44,437 nucleotides of DNA from Clostridia bacterium (GTDB taxonomy: Bacteria; Bacillota; Clostridia; RUG12999), in NCBI GenBank assembly GCA_022801925.1, contig JAAWTG010000020.1, positions 1 through 44,437 of the forward strand, in the 5' to 3' direction. The position numbers and the translations under genes are program-made. The notes beneath the pieces are model-generated. The model was not told where the DNA came from and made no database searches. It saw only the letters and a list, made by a program, of their open reading frames with translations. This document shows positions 7,847 to 15,788 of the stretch, in pieces (the stretch's first letter is position 1; every line of letters begins with the position of its first letter).

Positions 7847-8620
7847 ATGGCAAGACCAATCATAATGACAGAAGAAATGAAACAGACGGCACAAAAAGAT
7901 TTTGCCGCAATGCTGGATGGCATGAAATTGCCGGACGGCAAGCTCAACTACAGTAAGAGCTTCAAGTGCAAGGACAGCCGCGCCGTGGTATGGATTGCCG
8001 AAGCGGCATATCAGAAAATCCTCGCGCTGATTACGGCGTTTTCCGATGAAGTGGGCTGGCATGGTACGGTATCCCGCTCCGGCAAATGCGAATTTACCAT
8101 TGAGGATATATTTGTGTATCCGCAGGAGGTCACCGGCAGCACAGTCAACACCGACCAGGCGGAATATACCGCATGGCTCTACAGTCTGGATGAGGATATT
8201 TTCAGCAATATCCGTATGCAAGGGCACTCGCATGTCAATATGGGAACTACTCCGTCCGGCGTGGATAACAACCACAGACAACAGATTCTTGATCAGCTGG
8301 AATCGGATATGTTCTATATCTTTATGATTTGGAATAAACGGCTTGAAGTCCATACGCTGATTTACGATATGGTGCAAAATATTCTTTATGAAAATCAGGA
8401 TGTTGACGTGCAGTTGATGTGCGGCGAAGATGCGGAGACGTTTCTGACCGACGCACGGGAAAAGGTTCAGAAAAAAATCAATCTTAAAAAAAGCGGAAAT
8501 CGACCTCCAAAAGAGCAGACCGCATTCGACGCTGAGCTTGCGGCATTCGGCTGTTGTCATTATTTTGAGGATGACTTTTACGATCCGTATGATTTGGGAG
8601 GCGCGGCATGGAGACTTTGA
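7847..8620 (+). CDS. JAMM/JAB-domain metallo-isopeptidase (257 aa)
   Basis: The ribosome site AAAGGAGG at 7829-7836 precedes the ATG. The JAMM motif is complete and canonical: Glu68 (SDEVGWHG), His127-x-His129, Ser137 and Asp140 in GHSHVNMGTTPSGVD. The first HxH pair and Asp bind zinc and Glu68 is the general base. This is the deubiquitinase-type fold (Mov34/MPN/PAD-1; PRTRC protein A is a relative), expected to release or mature ubiquitin-like proteins. The C-terminal 80 residues are charged and then acidic-aromatic (HYFEDDFYDPYDLGG). The gene overlaps the E1 gene by 13 bases, so the two are translationally coupled. Confidence 0.92.
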   Translation: MARPIIMTEEMKQTAQKDFAAMLDGMKLPDGKLNYSKSFKCKDSRAVVWIAEAAYQKILALITAFSDEVGWHGTVSRSGKCEFTIEDIFVYPQEVTGSTVNTDQAEYTAWLYSLDEDIFSNIRMQGHSHVNMGTTPSGVDNNHRQQILDQLESDMFYIFMIWNKRLEVHTLIYDMVQNILYENQDVDVQLMCGEDAETFLTDAREKVQKKINLKKSGNRPPKEQTAFDAELAAFGCCHYFEDDFYDPYDLGGAAWRL

Positions 8621-9288
8621 ATTTAGACAAATCCTATACATTTTTTCAGCCTGAGACCTGCCGGGAACGGATTCATATTATCGGCTGCGGTTCGGTAGGC
8701 TCCACAGCGGCGGAATTGCTGGCACGGTTTGGGCTGACAAAATTAACGTTATATGATTTTGACAGCGTAGAGCCGAGAAACCTTGCAAACCAGATGTTCA
8801 GGCAGGAGCATATCGGGATGCACAAGGTCGATGCGTTAGCCGCTATGCTGACAGAAATCAATCCGGAATTAAAAGACACGCTGAAACCGGAGCCGAACGG
8901 ATACACAAACCAAAATCTGTCCGGTTATGTGTTTCTCTGTGTCGATCAGATTGAATTACGGCGCAAGATTGCGCTGCGTCACAAAAACAATCCATACATC
9001 AAGGCGATGTTCGATTTTCGTACACGCCTGACCGACGCGCAGCATTATGCCGCTGATTGGTCGGATATAAAATCGGTTGACGACTTTGTGCGCTCCATGG
9101 ATTTTACTCATAATGAAGCTGCAGAGGAAACACCGGTTTCCGCATGTCAGGTAACACTTTCCGTTGCGCCGACGGTCAGAATGATATGCTCGCTTGGGGT
9201 AACGAATTTTATTAACTTTGTTAGGGATAAAACATTGAAGAAATTTATACAAATAGATGCGTTTAATTTCATGTTAGATGCATTTTAA
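8608..9288 (+). CDS. ThiF/E1-like ubiquitin-activating enzyme (226 aa)
   Basis: A minimal ThiF-type adenylation domain: nucleotide-binding IIGCGSVGS at 24-32, LYDFDSVEPRNLANQ at 48-62 (acidic residue for ATP ribose, plus the Arg-Asn pair), and Cys180 in PVSACQ as the likely thioester cysteine. At 226 residues it resembles PRTRC ThiF proteins rather than full-length E1s and has no fused rhodanese or MoaD part. It should adenylate the C-terminus of the operon's ubiquitin-like protein and pass it to the E2-like partner. Its TAA stop lies inside the left arm of the inverted repeat bounding the RT-linked RNA element, so protein and RNA genes overlap. Confidence 0.9.
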   Translation: METLNLDKSYTFFQPETCRERIHIIGCGSVGSTAAELLARFGLTKLTLYDFDSVEPRNLANQMFRQEHIGMHKVDALAAMLTEINPELKDTLKPEPNGYTNQNLSGYVFLCVDQIELRRKIALRHKNNPYIKAMFDFRTRLTDAQHYAADWSDIKSVDDFVRSMDFTHNEAAEETPVSACQVTLSVAPTVRMICSLGVTNFINFVRDKTLKKFIQIDAFNFMLDAF

Positions 9289-9564
9289 CTTGTAATGGAT
9301 AGCGTGACGATACGCACTTTGCGGTTAAATCCAAAGTATCAAACGGTCAGTGAAAAGAGCCTTCAGGAGGAAGCTCCCTGGGGGATGCCTAGAGTTCTAC
9401 GGTCGCTTCAGAGCTGCGGGCTACTTGGAGAAACCCGCGGAACATCAGGTGTTCCAGTTAAGAAATTCAAAAAATTTATCTTGACTTTTCTTCCCGCCGG
9501 CTGTATGAATGAATCCCTTGATGCAGCGCCAGCATTTTATTTATATGTGGATTACAAGTTAAAA
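9283..9564 (+). ncRNA. Retron-like msr-msd ncRNA candidate upstream of the reverse transcriptase
   Basis: The sequence TTTTAACTTGTAAT at 9283-9296 is the perfect reverse complement of ATTACAAGTTAAAA at 9551-9564, a 14-bp inverted repeat enclosing 254 bases, like retron a1/a2. Just inside the left arm is TAGC (9300-9303), and G9302 is in the usual branch-guanosine context. The interior is packed with hairpins: 9302-9315, 9316-9337, 9357-9376, 9416-9438 (GCGGG/CCCGC), 9439-9455 (GGAACA/TGTTCC), 9456-9486, and a weaker one near 9499-9528. The right arm abuts the RT ribosome site. A 111-codon open frame here is rejected because it overlaps the RT gene and the hairpins. Branch formation and msDNA are inferred from retron biology, not seen. 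Confidence 0.7.
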
Positions 9565-9577
9565 AAAGGAGGAGTTT

Positions 9578-10717
9578 ATGCCATATATCACAATCAAACA
9601 ATCGCCGGTATACTATCAAATCAGCTTTGAGGATATGATTGCCGGCATACAGGATTTAAGCAAATATATTATGCCAAACGTAACCAATACCCGCACCTAT
9701 TGGGTAGAACGCCCGAATGATAAATTAGTGGAAAATACCGATATCGGTAGAATGATACAATTGCTGCAACGGTTCAATCAGTCAAAGGAGACTCTGTTTC
9801 AAACAGACAGAGCCTCTCTATATCATTCCTTCTATATTCCGAAAAACAGCGGAGGACTCAGACGAATTGACGCTCCGGTTCCGGAACTGATGAATGCGCT
9901 GCGGGAGCTAAAAACATTATTTGAAACACATATGTTTGCATTGTATCATACAAGCGCCTTTGCATATGTGCGCGGACGCAGTACCATTGATGCGGTAAAA
10001 CGCCATCAAAAAAATGAAAGCAAGTGGTTTCTAAAGCTGGATTTCTCCGACTTCTTCGGAAGCACAACGCCGGCGTTTGTATTGGAGATGTTTTCAAACA
10101 TCTTCCCCTTCAGCGAGATAGTGCAGTATCCCAACGGAAAAGCCGAACTTGAAAAGGCGCTGAGCTTATGCTTTCTGAATAATGGTTTGCCGCAGGGAAC
10201 GCCGATATCGCCTTTTATCACCAACGTGATGATGATTCCGATTGATCACTTTCTGAGCAACCGACTCAGGGATTTCGATAGTCGAAGGTTTGTCTATACC
10301 CGGTATGCCGATGACCTTTTGATATCCTGTAAGGTTGATTTTAACAAAGATGCTCTGCAGAAGTTTGTGGCGGATGCGCTGGCAAGATTTCATGCTCCCT
10401 TCTCCATCAAACCGGAAAAGACCCGGTACGGTTCCGCCGCCGGACGCAACTGGAATCTTGGGGTTATGCTCAATAAGGATAATCAAATCACGATAGGACA
10501 TAGAAAGAAAAAGCAGTTTAAGGCCATGCTGGATCATTATATGCATGACCGACATTCAGACGCCGCTTGGGACAGACACGACATTCAAGTGTTGAACGGG
10601 CTGATTTCCTATTACCGTATGGTGGAACGCGGATATATTGAGTATTTGCTCAAACGATACGGCGAAAAGCATGGAGCAGACATTGAGCAATGTATCAAAG
10701 CGGATTTATCTGCATGA
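9578..10717 (+). CDS. Reverse transcriptase, retron-like (379 aa)
   Basis: The start follows AAAGGAGGAG directly after the a2 repeat. RT motifs are intact: LRRIDAP at 94-100, AFAYVRGRSTIDAVKRHQ at 127-144, motif A LKLDFSDFF at 152-160, GLPQGTPISPFITN at 203-216, catalytic RYADDLLIS at 242-250, then LGVMLN near 294 and a thumb segment LNGLISYYRMVERGY. At about 380 aa without intron-maturase or endonuclease parts it fits stand-alone retron/UG-class RTs. The retron hallmark NAxxH appears only as DAVKRH and the VTG motif as NLGVMLN, so it is divergent from typical retrons. GLPQG rules out the DGR-type SQ motif. It should copy the adjacent ncRNA. Confidence 0.9.
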   Translation: MPYITIKQSPVYYQISFEDMIAGIQDLSKYIMPNVTNTRTYWVERPNDKLVENTDIGRMIQLLQRFNQSKETLFQTDRASLYHSFYIPKNSGGLRRIDAPVPELMNALRELKTLFETHMFALYHTSAFAYVRGRSTIDAVKRHQKNESKWFLKLDFSDFFGSTTPAFVLEMFSNIFPFSEIVQYPNGKAELEKALSLCFLNNGLPQGTPISPFITNVMMIPIDHFLSNRLRDFDSRRFVYTRYADDLLISCKVDFNKDALQKFVADALARFHAPFSIKPEKTRYGSAAGRNWNLGVMLNKDNQITIGHRKKKQFKAMLDHYMHDRHSDAAWDRHDIQVLNGLISYYRMVERGYIEYLLKRYGEKHGADIEQCIKADLSA

Positions 10718-10869
10718 AACCTTTTGTAATGAATATTTTGAAAAGTCAAAAGCTTCAGGCGGTTCGCTGAAGTATCAATAAGTGAGCGTGACAGCAGGCA
10801 GCCGACGGATACCGGCATCCGGGTCCGGAACTCCAGAACCGGAGGCTGGCAGAAGGTTGGCATTGAAAT

Positions 10870-11022
10870 TGTTGATAACTGGGCTGTTTTTCATAAAAGT
10901 CAGTCGGGTTATCCACAGAATCAGACGACATCGCACTGATTGCGTCTGCAGACAATGCGTCACATCTGCCTCATCTATTACTATGCAGATTACAAAATAA
11001 ACCTTGCAGATAACAAAATTAA
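10870..11022. other. Candidate replication origin: two DnaA-box-like sites and tandem repeats
   Basis: TTATCCACA at 10909-10917 is a perfect DnaA box on + and TTATCAACA (reverse complement at 10870-10878) is a one-mismatch box on -. About 65 bases on, TGCAGATTACAAAATAA (10984-11000) and TGCAGATAACAAAATTAA (11005-11022) form a direct repeat with 21-base period, iteron-like, in AT-rich DNA. A possible replication gene lies at 12995. Origin function is inference. Confidence 0.4.
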
Positions 11023-11066
11023 AAACCAATATTCATAATGTATAACCAATTCATTCAGAACTGGTG

Positions 11067-11153
11067 CTTTGCGGTTTTACCCAAAGTTATGACGCTGGGG
11101 AGCATTTCGCAAATTCTTCAGGATCCGCTCCGGGCTATCCGCCCTTCGGGATC
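11067..11153 (+). repeat. Hairpin element resembling the second hairpin of the RT-linked ncRNA
   Basis: CTTTGCGGTTTTACCCAAAGT at 11067-11087 matches CTTTGCGGTTAAATCCAAAGT at 9317-9337 in 18 of 21 positions, and both fold as the same hairpin. In both copies CTTCAGGA follows at a similar distance (44 and 49 bases from the start of the motif). It may be a decayed or second RNA element of the RT locus. No 14-bp bounding inverted repeat was found around this copy. Confidence 0.4.
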
Positions 11154-11435
11154 CTTTCCGCATTTGCTCTCCTGACAAATAAACAAGCCACTCCGAGAAC
11201 CGGTCAGCTCCGCTTCCTTCGCCGGCGGCGAAAGGAAACGAGCTGCCTTATCTCGTCATGTCTTATTATTCGCAGATTATGGATATTGGGCGTTCTGCAA
11301 AACGACCGTTATTGCGACAAAATATCCGTTATGAAAATCAGCCTTAAAAACGCTTGATTCAGGCACATTTTTATCGCAAAACGCATCGCAGAATCAACTT
11401 CGCATAACACAAACATTTTTGAGAAAGGAATCGCT

Positions 11436-12011
11436 ATGAAAAACTATAAATTCGGATATGCGCGGGTATCCACCGCCGAACAGAACCTGGACAGACAATT
11501 GGACGCCCTGAAACAATATGGGGTTGATCAGATCTATAATGAAAAAATGACAGGCACCAAACGCAACCGTCCCGAATTGGAAAAACTGCTTGACCGAATG
11601 ACTGAGGGCGATACCGTTGTGATTGAGAGTTTATCCAGACTGGGACGTTCTACCAAAGACCTAATTGAATTGGTGGAATTGTTCGATAGCAAAAAAGTAC
11701 ACCTGGTTTCCTTAAAGGAATCCATTGATACCAACACACCCACAGGAAAGCTGTTGTTTACGCTCATGTCCGCCATTGCCCAGTTTGAACGGGACTGCAT
11801 TGCTGATCGAACCATGGAGGGCTTGAAAGCAGCTCGCGCCAGAGGACGGTTCGGCGGCAGACCGCGATTCAACAGCGAACAGGTCAAGCGTGCGATAAAG
11901 CTTTACAACACAGGGCAATACGCCTTGAAAGAGATTGAAGAACTGACCGGCGTGAAAAAGGATACGCTGTATCGAAATTTAAAATATGAGAAAGGAATGA
12001 GCCTGATATGA
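11436..12011 (+). CDS. Small serine recombinase (resolvase/invertase family)
   Basis: A 191-aa protein of standard family length. The N-terminal catalytic domain begins FGYARVSTAEQNLDRQ with the nucleophile Ser in YARVS; further on come SLSRLGRS, TPTGKLLFTLMSAIAQFERD and a basic linker ARARGRFGGRP leading to a helix-turn-helix (about 150-185: YALKEIEELTGVKKDTLYRN). It is preceded by AGAAAGGAAT. Such enzymes resolve cointegrates or invert DNA; the repeat-rich AT region directly upstream is the natural place for its site. It overlaps the next gene by four bases (ATGA). Confidence 0.95.
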   Translation: MKNYKFGYARVSTAEQNLDRQLDALKQYGVDQIYNEKMTGTKRNRPELEKLLDRMTEGDTVVIESLSRLGRSTKDLIELVELFDSKKVHLVSLKESIDTNTPTGKLLFTLMSAIAQFERDCIADRTMEGLKAARARGRFGGRPRFNSEQVKRAIKLYNTGQYALKEIEELTGVKKDTLYRNLKYEKGMSLI

Positions 12012-12682
12012 TTTATGCTGAAGAATTGCTAAAACTGCCAAAGCTGGGCAAGGATGATACATTTGCCTTTGGGTGTACCAAGTGCGGTAAGTGCTGCAGG
12101 GAACGTGACGATATACTATTAACGCCGTTAGATTTATTCAAGATAGCCAAATATTTGAATCAATCCATTCGAGAGATTTTGATAGAATATTGCGAAAGCT
12201 ATGAAGGCTCGGAGTCAAAAATACCCATCGTTCGGCTCAAACCAAGGGAATACAGAAAGACCTGCCCGTTTGTCTCAAAGGAAGGCTGCCGCATCCATCC
12301 TGTCAAGCCTGCCGTGTGTGCGCTTTATCCGTTGGGGCGTATGACCAATTGGGAAACCAAAGAATTTACATATTTTCTTCAACCCGTCCCTTGCGGAAGT
12401 CGGAAACAAATACAGACCGTCCGTCAATGGTTAGAAGATTTTTCAATATTGGATGAGGAAGAATTTACGATACTATGGCATCAAAAAATCGGTGAAATAT
12501 CCGAAATTCTAAGGGAAATGTATCAAGAGCGCACCTTTAATCATGATCCAATAAACGCTATGTTGATGACGCGCTTATATATGTGCTATGAATTGAACAA
12601 AGACTTTTTGGACCAGTTTCGTAATAATTGTACGGAAGCATTACAGATGTTGACTCAAATATCAAAAATTAGTAACGTTTGA
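12008..12682 (+). CDS. YkgJ-family cysteine-cluster protein (putative Fe-S or zinc binding)
   Basis: A 224-aa protein with the YkgJ/CxxCxxCC signature: GCTKCGKCC near residues 22-30, then TCPFVSKEGCRIHPVKPAVC and ALYPLG, and a later VPCG. Eight-Cys proteins of this family are thought to bind an Fe-S cluster or zinc; no reaction is established. It is coupled to the recombinase by a four-base overlap, which is unusual and suggests a shared role in the mobile element or simple cargo carriage. Confidence 0.85.
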   Translation: MIYAEELLKLPKLGKDDTFAFGCTKCGKCCRERDDILLTPLDLFKIAKYLNQSIREILIEYCESYEGSESKIPIVRLKPREYRKTCPFVSKEGCRIHPVKPAVCALYPLGRMTNWETKEFTYFLQPVPCGSRKQIQTVRQWLEDFSILDEEEFTILWHQKIGEISEILREMYQERTFNHDPINAMLMTRLYMCYELNKDFLDQFRNNCTEALQMLTQISKISNV

Positions 12683-12994
12683 GTATATTTCACATAATCA
12701 TTATTTTATCTCACCCGACGATAGTTGCAAATATGTGCGGTGATCCAACTTTGGATTGCCGCTGTTTCGTTATCTCAGACAACCTGAATCACTTCCTTTA
12801 TTTTTTTATAAATCTTTTATATTTTCATGCGCAATATCCGGAACAATGATTTTATAAAAATAGCGCTTATTTACAGGATAATTGTGTAATGGACGAGGTA
12901 TATCCTTCTCATTCATTTTATTTTTATAATACTATATATGCAACTATATAGTAAAATCAAACAAAATAGTTATTTAGAAAGAGAGGGATTTTCA
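12683..12994. other. AT-rich intergenic region with an 8-bp inverted repeat before the putative replication gene
   Basis: No gene is seen. A TATAAT lies at 12925-12930. Directly after it ACTATATA (12931-12938) and TATATAGT (12945-12952) form a perfect inverted repeat, an operator-like position just upstream of the ribosome site at 12981-12987. Confidence 0.4.
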
Positions 12995-14170
12995 ATGCTT
13001 ACCTCACAGGGTTTTCACACATTTCTTATGGCGCTCAAATTATCAATGCGGTCGCGGAATTCATTATTAAATGACTTTAAAAACTATGAAAAGGAAACCG
13101 GTCTGATTAGGGTTAGACCTATGAAAAATCAATGCGGCAACATTATTCCTAATTGCCATATCGTTGAGTACACACAGAAAAACAGCGGCATATCTTTTTT
13201 AATAATACATAATGTTTATTCTACGGATTTTCCTTACGTGGTAAAGGCAATAATCAATCCCAAAATTTTGTCGGGCACAGCGGATTACGTAACAGCTGCC
13301 ACATCAGAGATTATGCAAAAGGTTATCATCACCTTTAATCGTGAAGTAAGGAAAATATCCCACGTCTTAAAAAATTTTTATTACTACACTTTACAGCGCA
13401 TTGACTATTGCATCAATTTTGATGTAAAAGAATTAGGGCTGGGTTGTTCTCCCGAGCAAATGATAAAGCTAATCAAGCAAGCTGACATTCCGCCGCATTT
13501 TTCTGAACGTGTGGAATATAACACGACCTCTCATAGGAGAAAAACAGATAACTTCAGCTTTTATTTGCAGTGCAAATCGGTTGTTGTAAATTGTTACTGG
13601 AAACATTGGCAGCTATTCAATGAATATCCTGATTGCCCCGATTTAAATAGGTCTTACAACGTCATACGCTTTGAGATACAGTGTAAATATGCAAAAGTGT
13701 ACAATATGTCAAAATTATTAGAAATCAGCCAAGGTTATTGGAAAGTTATCGATGAAATGTTCTCAGATTCTCTTGCAAGCCAAGTTCTTACACGGTATTT
13801 TAATAAAATAATCGGCGCCGGAAACTATTACACATTGGATGCGGCAAGAAAAATGATTCTGCGCCGGAACTTTAAACTCCAAAAAGAACATCGTCTGATT
13901 TCTACCTTAGAATTTGTTAATAGTATGCGAGGAATTGCGAATGCCAAATCCGCTCTGAAGAACGCGGATAATTCGGATGAGTTTAATAGGTCGTTGAGAG
14001 AATTAAATGAATTAGGTATTAACCCGGTTACAATCCCTAAGGATTGGGGAATAAAAACGATTCCGAATCTTCTTTGCACATATTATAATAAATTATCGAA
14101 TTTGCATTTTGATGCATTGCAGGAAGAAAGATTGATGGAAATGCTCAAAGAATATTTGCCCTCCAAATGA
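12995..14170 (+). CDS. Putative plasmid/phage-type replication protein (391 aa), family uncertain
   Basis: I choose ATG 12995 because GAGAGGG at 12981-12987 is well placed; an upstream ATG at 12938 lies inside a palindrome and has no site. The protein is mixed alpha/beta; a central stretch YYTLQRIDYCINFDVKELGL followed by a beta-rich part (FSFYLQCKSVVVNCYWKHW, then VIRFEIQCKYAKVY) resembles replication initiators of small plasmids and phages, where a paired-strand core holds the catalytic residues. I cannot identify a definite HUH or Tyr motif, so this is tentative. It is followed by a perfect terminator. It could serve the origin-like region at 10.9-11.0 kb. Confidence 0.4.
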   Translation: MLTSQGFHTFLMALKLSMRSRNSLLNDFKNYEKETGLIRVRPMKNQCGNIIPNCHIVEYTQKNSGISFLIIHNVYSTDFPYVVKAIINPKILSGTADYVTAATSEIMQKVIITFNREVRKISHVLKNFYYYTLQRIDYCINFDVKELGLGCSPEQMIKLIKQADIPPHFSERVEYNTTSHRRKTDNFSFYLQCKSVVVNCYWKHWQLFNEYPDCPDLNRSYNVIRFEIQCKYAKVYNMSKLLEISQGYWKVIDEMFSDSLASQVLTRYFNKIIGAGNYYTLDAARKMILRRNFKLQKEHRLISTLEFVNSMRGIANAKSALKNADNSDEFNRSLRELNELGINPVTIPKDWGIKTIPNLLCTYYNKLSNLHFDALQEERLMEMLKEYLPSK

Positions 14171-14210
14171 AAAAGGCTTGCTTTACTTTAAATTTAAAAA
14201 CAAGCCTTTT
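14171..14210. terminator. Perfect 10-bp terminator between convergent genes
   Basis: AAAAGGCTTG (14171-14180) and CAAGCCTTTT (14201-14210) pair perfectly around an AT-rich 20-base loop. A/T ends on both strands allow it to terminate both the + gene ending at 14170 and the - gene ending at 14235. Confidence 0.8.
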
Positions 14211-14234
14211 CGTAAAATAGCGATCGGGGGAAAG

Positions 14235-15425
14235 TCATTTCATCAACCAGTCAAGGATATGGATTTGTTTGATTCCGTTATGAGAAGTAAGCGGCTCATT
14301 ATCCATTGTCAGCAAATATTTCGGGTTATGGTCGGAAATGCTGTCAAGCGGTTTTAATTCCCGTTCCAGCACACTGTCGTCCATAACGCTGTATGCCACC
14401 TGATAATACTCTTCTCCCTCTTCTCCGATTGCAATAAAATCAACTTCCGCATTGCCTGCTTTCCCGACATGAACCTCATAGCCCCTGCGCAAGAGTTCCA
14501 GATAGACAATATTTTCAAGAATGTGTCCTCTATCCGCTTTTTTTGTTCCCAGCAGGTAATACCGAAGCCCGATATCAACCGCATAATACTTGCCGCCTGT
14601 CGCTAAATACTGCTTTCCTTTTATATCGTACCGTTCTGCCTTATATAAAATGAAGCTGTCAATCAATGCCTGCAAATACACTTCAACGGTATTCACCGAA
14701 ATTTTATTGCCGCCTGCTGTGAGAGAATTTGCTATTTTCGTAGCTGAAACAGGATTCCCAATATTATCAAACATAAACCGCAGGATATTTCTCAAGCCCG
14801 GAACATCTGATATCTTTTTGCGAGAAACAATATCTTTGAGCACTACTGATGTGTAGATGCCGTCAAGATACATTTCAATTTCTTTTTTTGCAGACAGTTC
14901 CAATGCATATGGAAATGAACTGTTTGTGATATAATTCGTATATTTTCTCTGTAAATCCTGGGTATCTCCCTGCGCTGTCACATATTCCTTAAATGATAGG
15001 GGCAGCATCTTTATTTCAACATACCTGCCGGACAGAAGCGTTGCAAGTTCTCCGGAAAGAAGATAGGCATTGGAACCTGTGATATATAAATCAACATTCT
15101 TCTTTATAAACAATCCGTCGCAAGCCTTTTGAAATTCCGGCACATTCTGAACTTCATCCAGAAAAACATAGTTCATTTTATCGGGTTGCAAACGCTCCTG
15201 CACGTAATCATATAACTGCATATAATCTTTTAGGTCATGAAACTCCGGATCTTCCAGATTGATGGATATAATCTGAACGTCCTCTATACCGCTTCCCCTC
15301 AGATAATCGCAGTACAATTCAAATAGTGTGGATTTACCGCAGCGGCGTATCCCTGTAACAACCTTTATCAGCTGTTTATCTTTAAAACTTTTCAGCTGCT
15401 CTAAATATTCTTTTCTTTGAATCAT
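14235..15425 (-). CDS. AAA ATPase with DUF4143 domain (396 aa)
   Basis: The start is ATG at 15425 after AGAGGTG. Walker A GIRRCGKS lies at residues 25-32, Walker B YVFLDEVQ near 103, then DLYITGSNAYLLSGELATLL, the sensor segment typical of AAA_14/DUF4143 proteins. The C-terminal half has the DUF4143 winged-helix and nuclease-like end (LELLRRGYEVHVGKAGNAEV, then DFIAI). Members are common, often several per genome, with no settled function; some act as prophage or toxin-like modules. It is transcribed divergently from a 388-aa relative with the same layout. Confidence 0.92.
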   Translation of the reverse strand: MIQRKEYLEQLKSFKDKQLIKVVTGIRRCGKSTLFELYCDYLRGSGIEDVQIISINLEDPEFHDLKDYMQLYDYVQERLQPDKMNYVFLDEVQNVPEFQKACDGLFIKKNVDLYITGSNAYLLSGELATLLSGRYVEIKMLPLSFKEYVTAQGDTQDLQRKYTNYITNSSFPYALELSAKKEIEMYLDGIYTSVVLKDIVSRKKISDVPGLRNILRFMFDNIGNPVSATKIANSLTAGGNKISVNTVEVYLQALIDSFILYKAERYDIKGKQYLATGGKYYAVDIGLRYYLLGTKKADRGHILENIVYLELLRRGYEVHVGKAGNAEVDFIAIGEEGEEYYQVAYSVMDDSVLERELKPLDSISDHNPKYLLTMDNEPLTSHNGIKQIHILDWLMK

Positions 15426-15788
15426 AACAATCACCTCTATGCAATCATTTTAACATACAAAAGTATTTTTGTCAAGTTTATTAAATCAAATGAACAAATT
15501 CGACAAATTATTCGTATTTGTTCATTTTATATTATACTGTGTTACCTCCAATTTAAATAATTTTTTTAAAGAAATTTTATATAATTTTTAGGGTGGAAAG
15601 GTGGAATTCATCCACTTTCCACCCCGAAAATATAATATTTTATCATTTAGAATAGTAATAAAATTCCTTTTATTACATAGCAGGAAATGACAATAAATTT
15701 TTATCAGATATAACTTATAAAATCGGAATATTTCTATTTACAAAAGGTAAAACTTATGATATTATAGATTTATAAGGAGATGATGGCT
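15426..15788. other. AT-rich divergent promoter region with a long palindrome
   Basis: The region between the two ATPase genes is very AT-rich. At 15591-15624, GGGTGGAAAGGTGGA pairs with TCCACTTTCCACCC around ATTCA with one bulged base. A related palindrome occurs at 16984-17001. No gene is seen. Both ATPase promoters must lie here. Confidence 0.5.
15591..15624. repeat. GGTGGAA palindrome, copy 1 (putative operator)
   Basis: An almost perfect 14-bp inverted repeat built from TGGAAAGGTGGAA and its complement. It lies about 165 bases upstream of the second ATPase gene; copy 2 flanks the same gene on its other side. Confidence 0.6.

Larger units (their letters stand above)
10718..11435. other. 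718-base non-coding region with origin-like and hairpin-rich segments
   Basis: No credible gene is seen. From left to right it holds a GC-rich segment at about 10790-10857 with a TCCGG/CCGGA hairpin, two DnaA-box-like nonamers, tandem 21-bp repeats, a hairpin resembling one in the RT-linked ncRNA, a GGATCC-bounded hairpin (about 11121-11153), a strong stem TTCCTTCGCC/GGCGAAAGGAA inside AGCTC/GAGCT (about 11206-11245), and an AT-rich stretch (11290-11410) with repeated GCAAAACG and TGCGACAAAAT-like sequences in front of the recombinase gene. The last part could be a resolution (res) site. Confidence 0.55.

Noticed and set aside
9295-9630. 111-codon open frame between E1 and RT
   Set aside because: It has no ribosome site, overlaps the RT start by 53 bases, and lies across the inverted repeat and hairpins; the interval is better explained as RNA.
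9578-10717. RT as part of a diversity-generating retroelement
   Set aside because: The motif is GLPQG rather than the SQ type, and no Avd gene or template/variable repeat pair was noticed.
9578-10717. RT as a group II intron maturase
   Set aside because: There is no maturase X or endonuclease domain, and no intron domain V-like sequence follows the gene.
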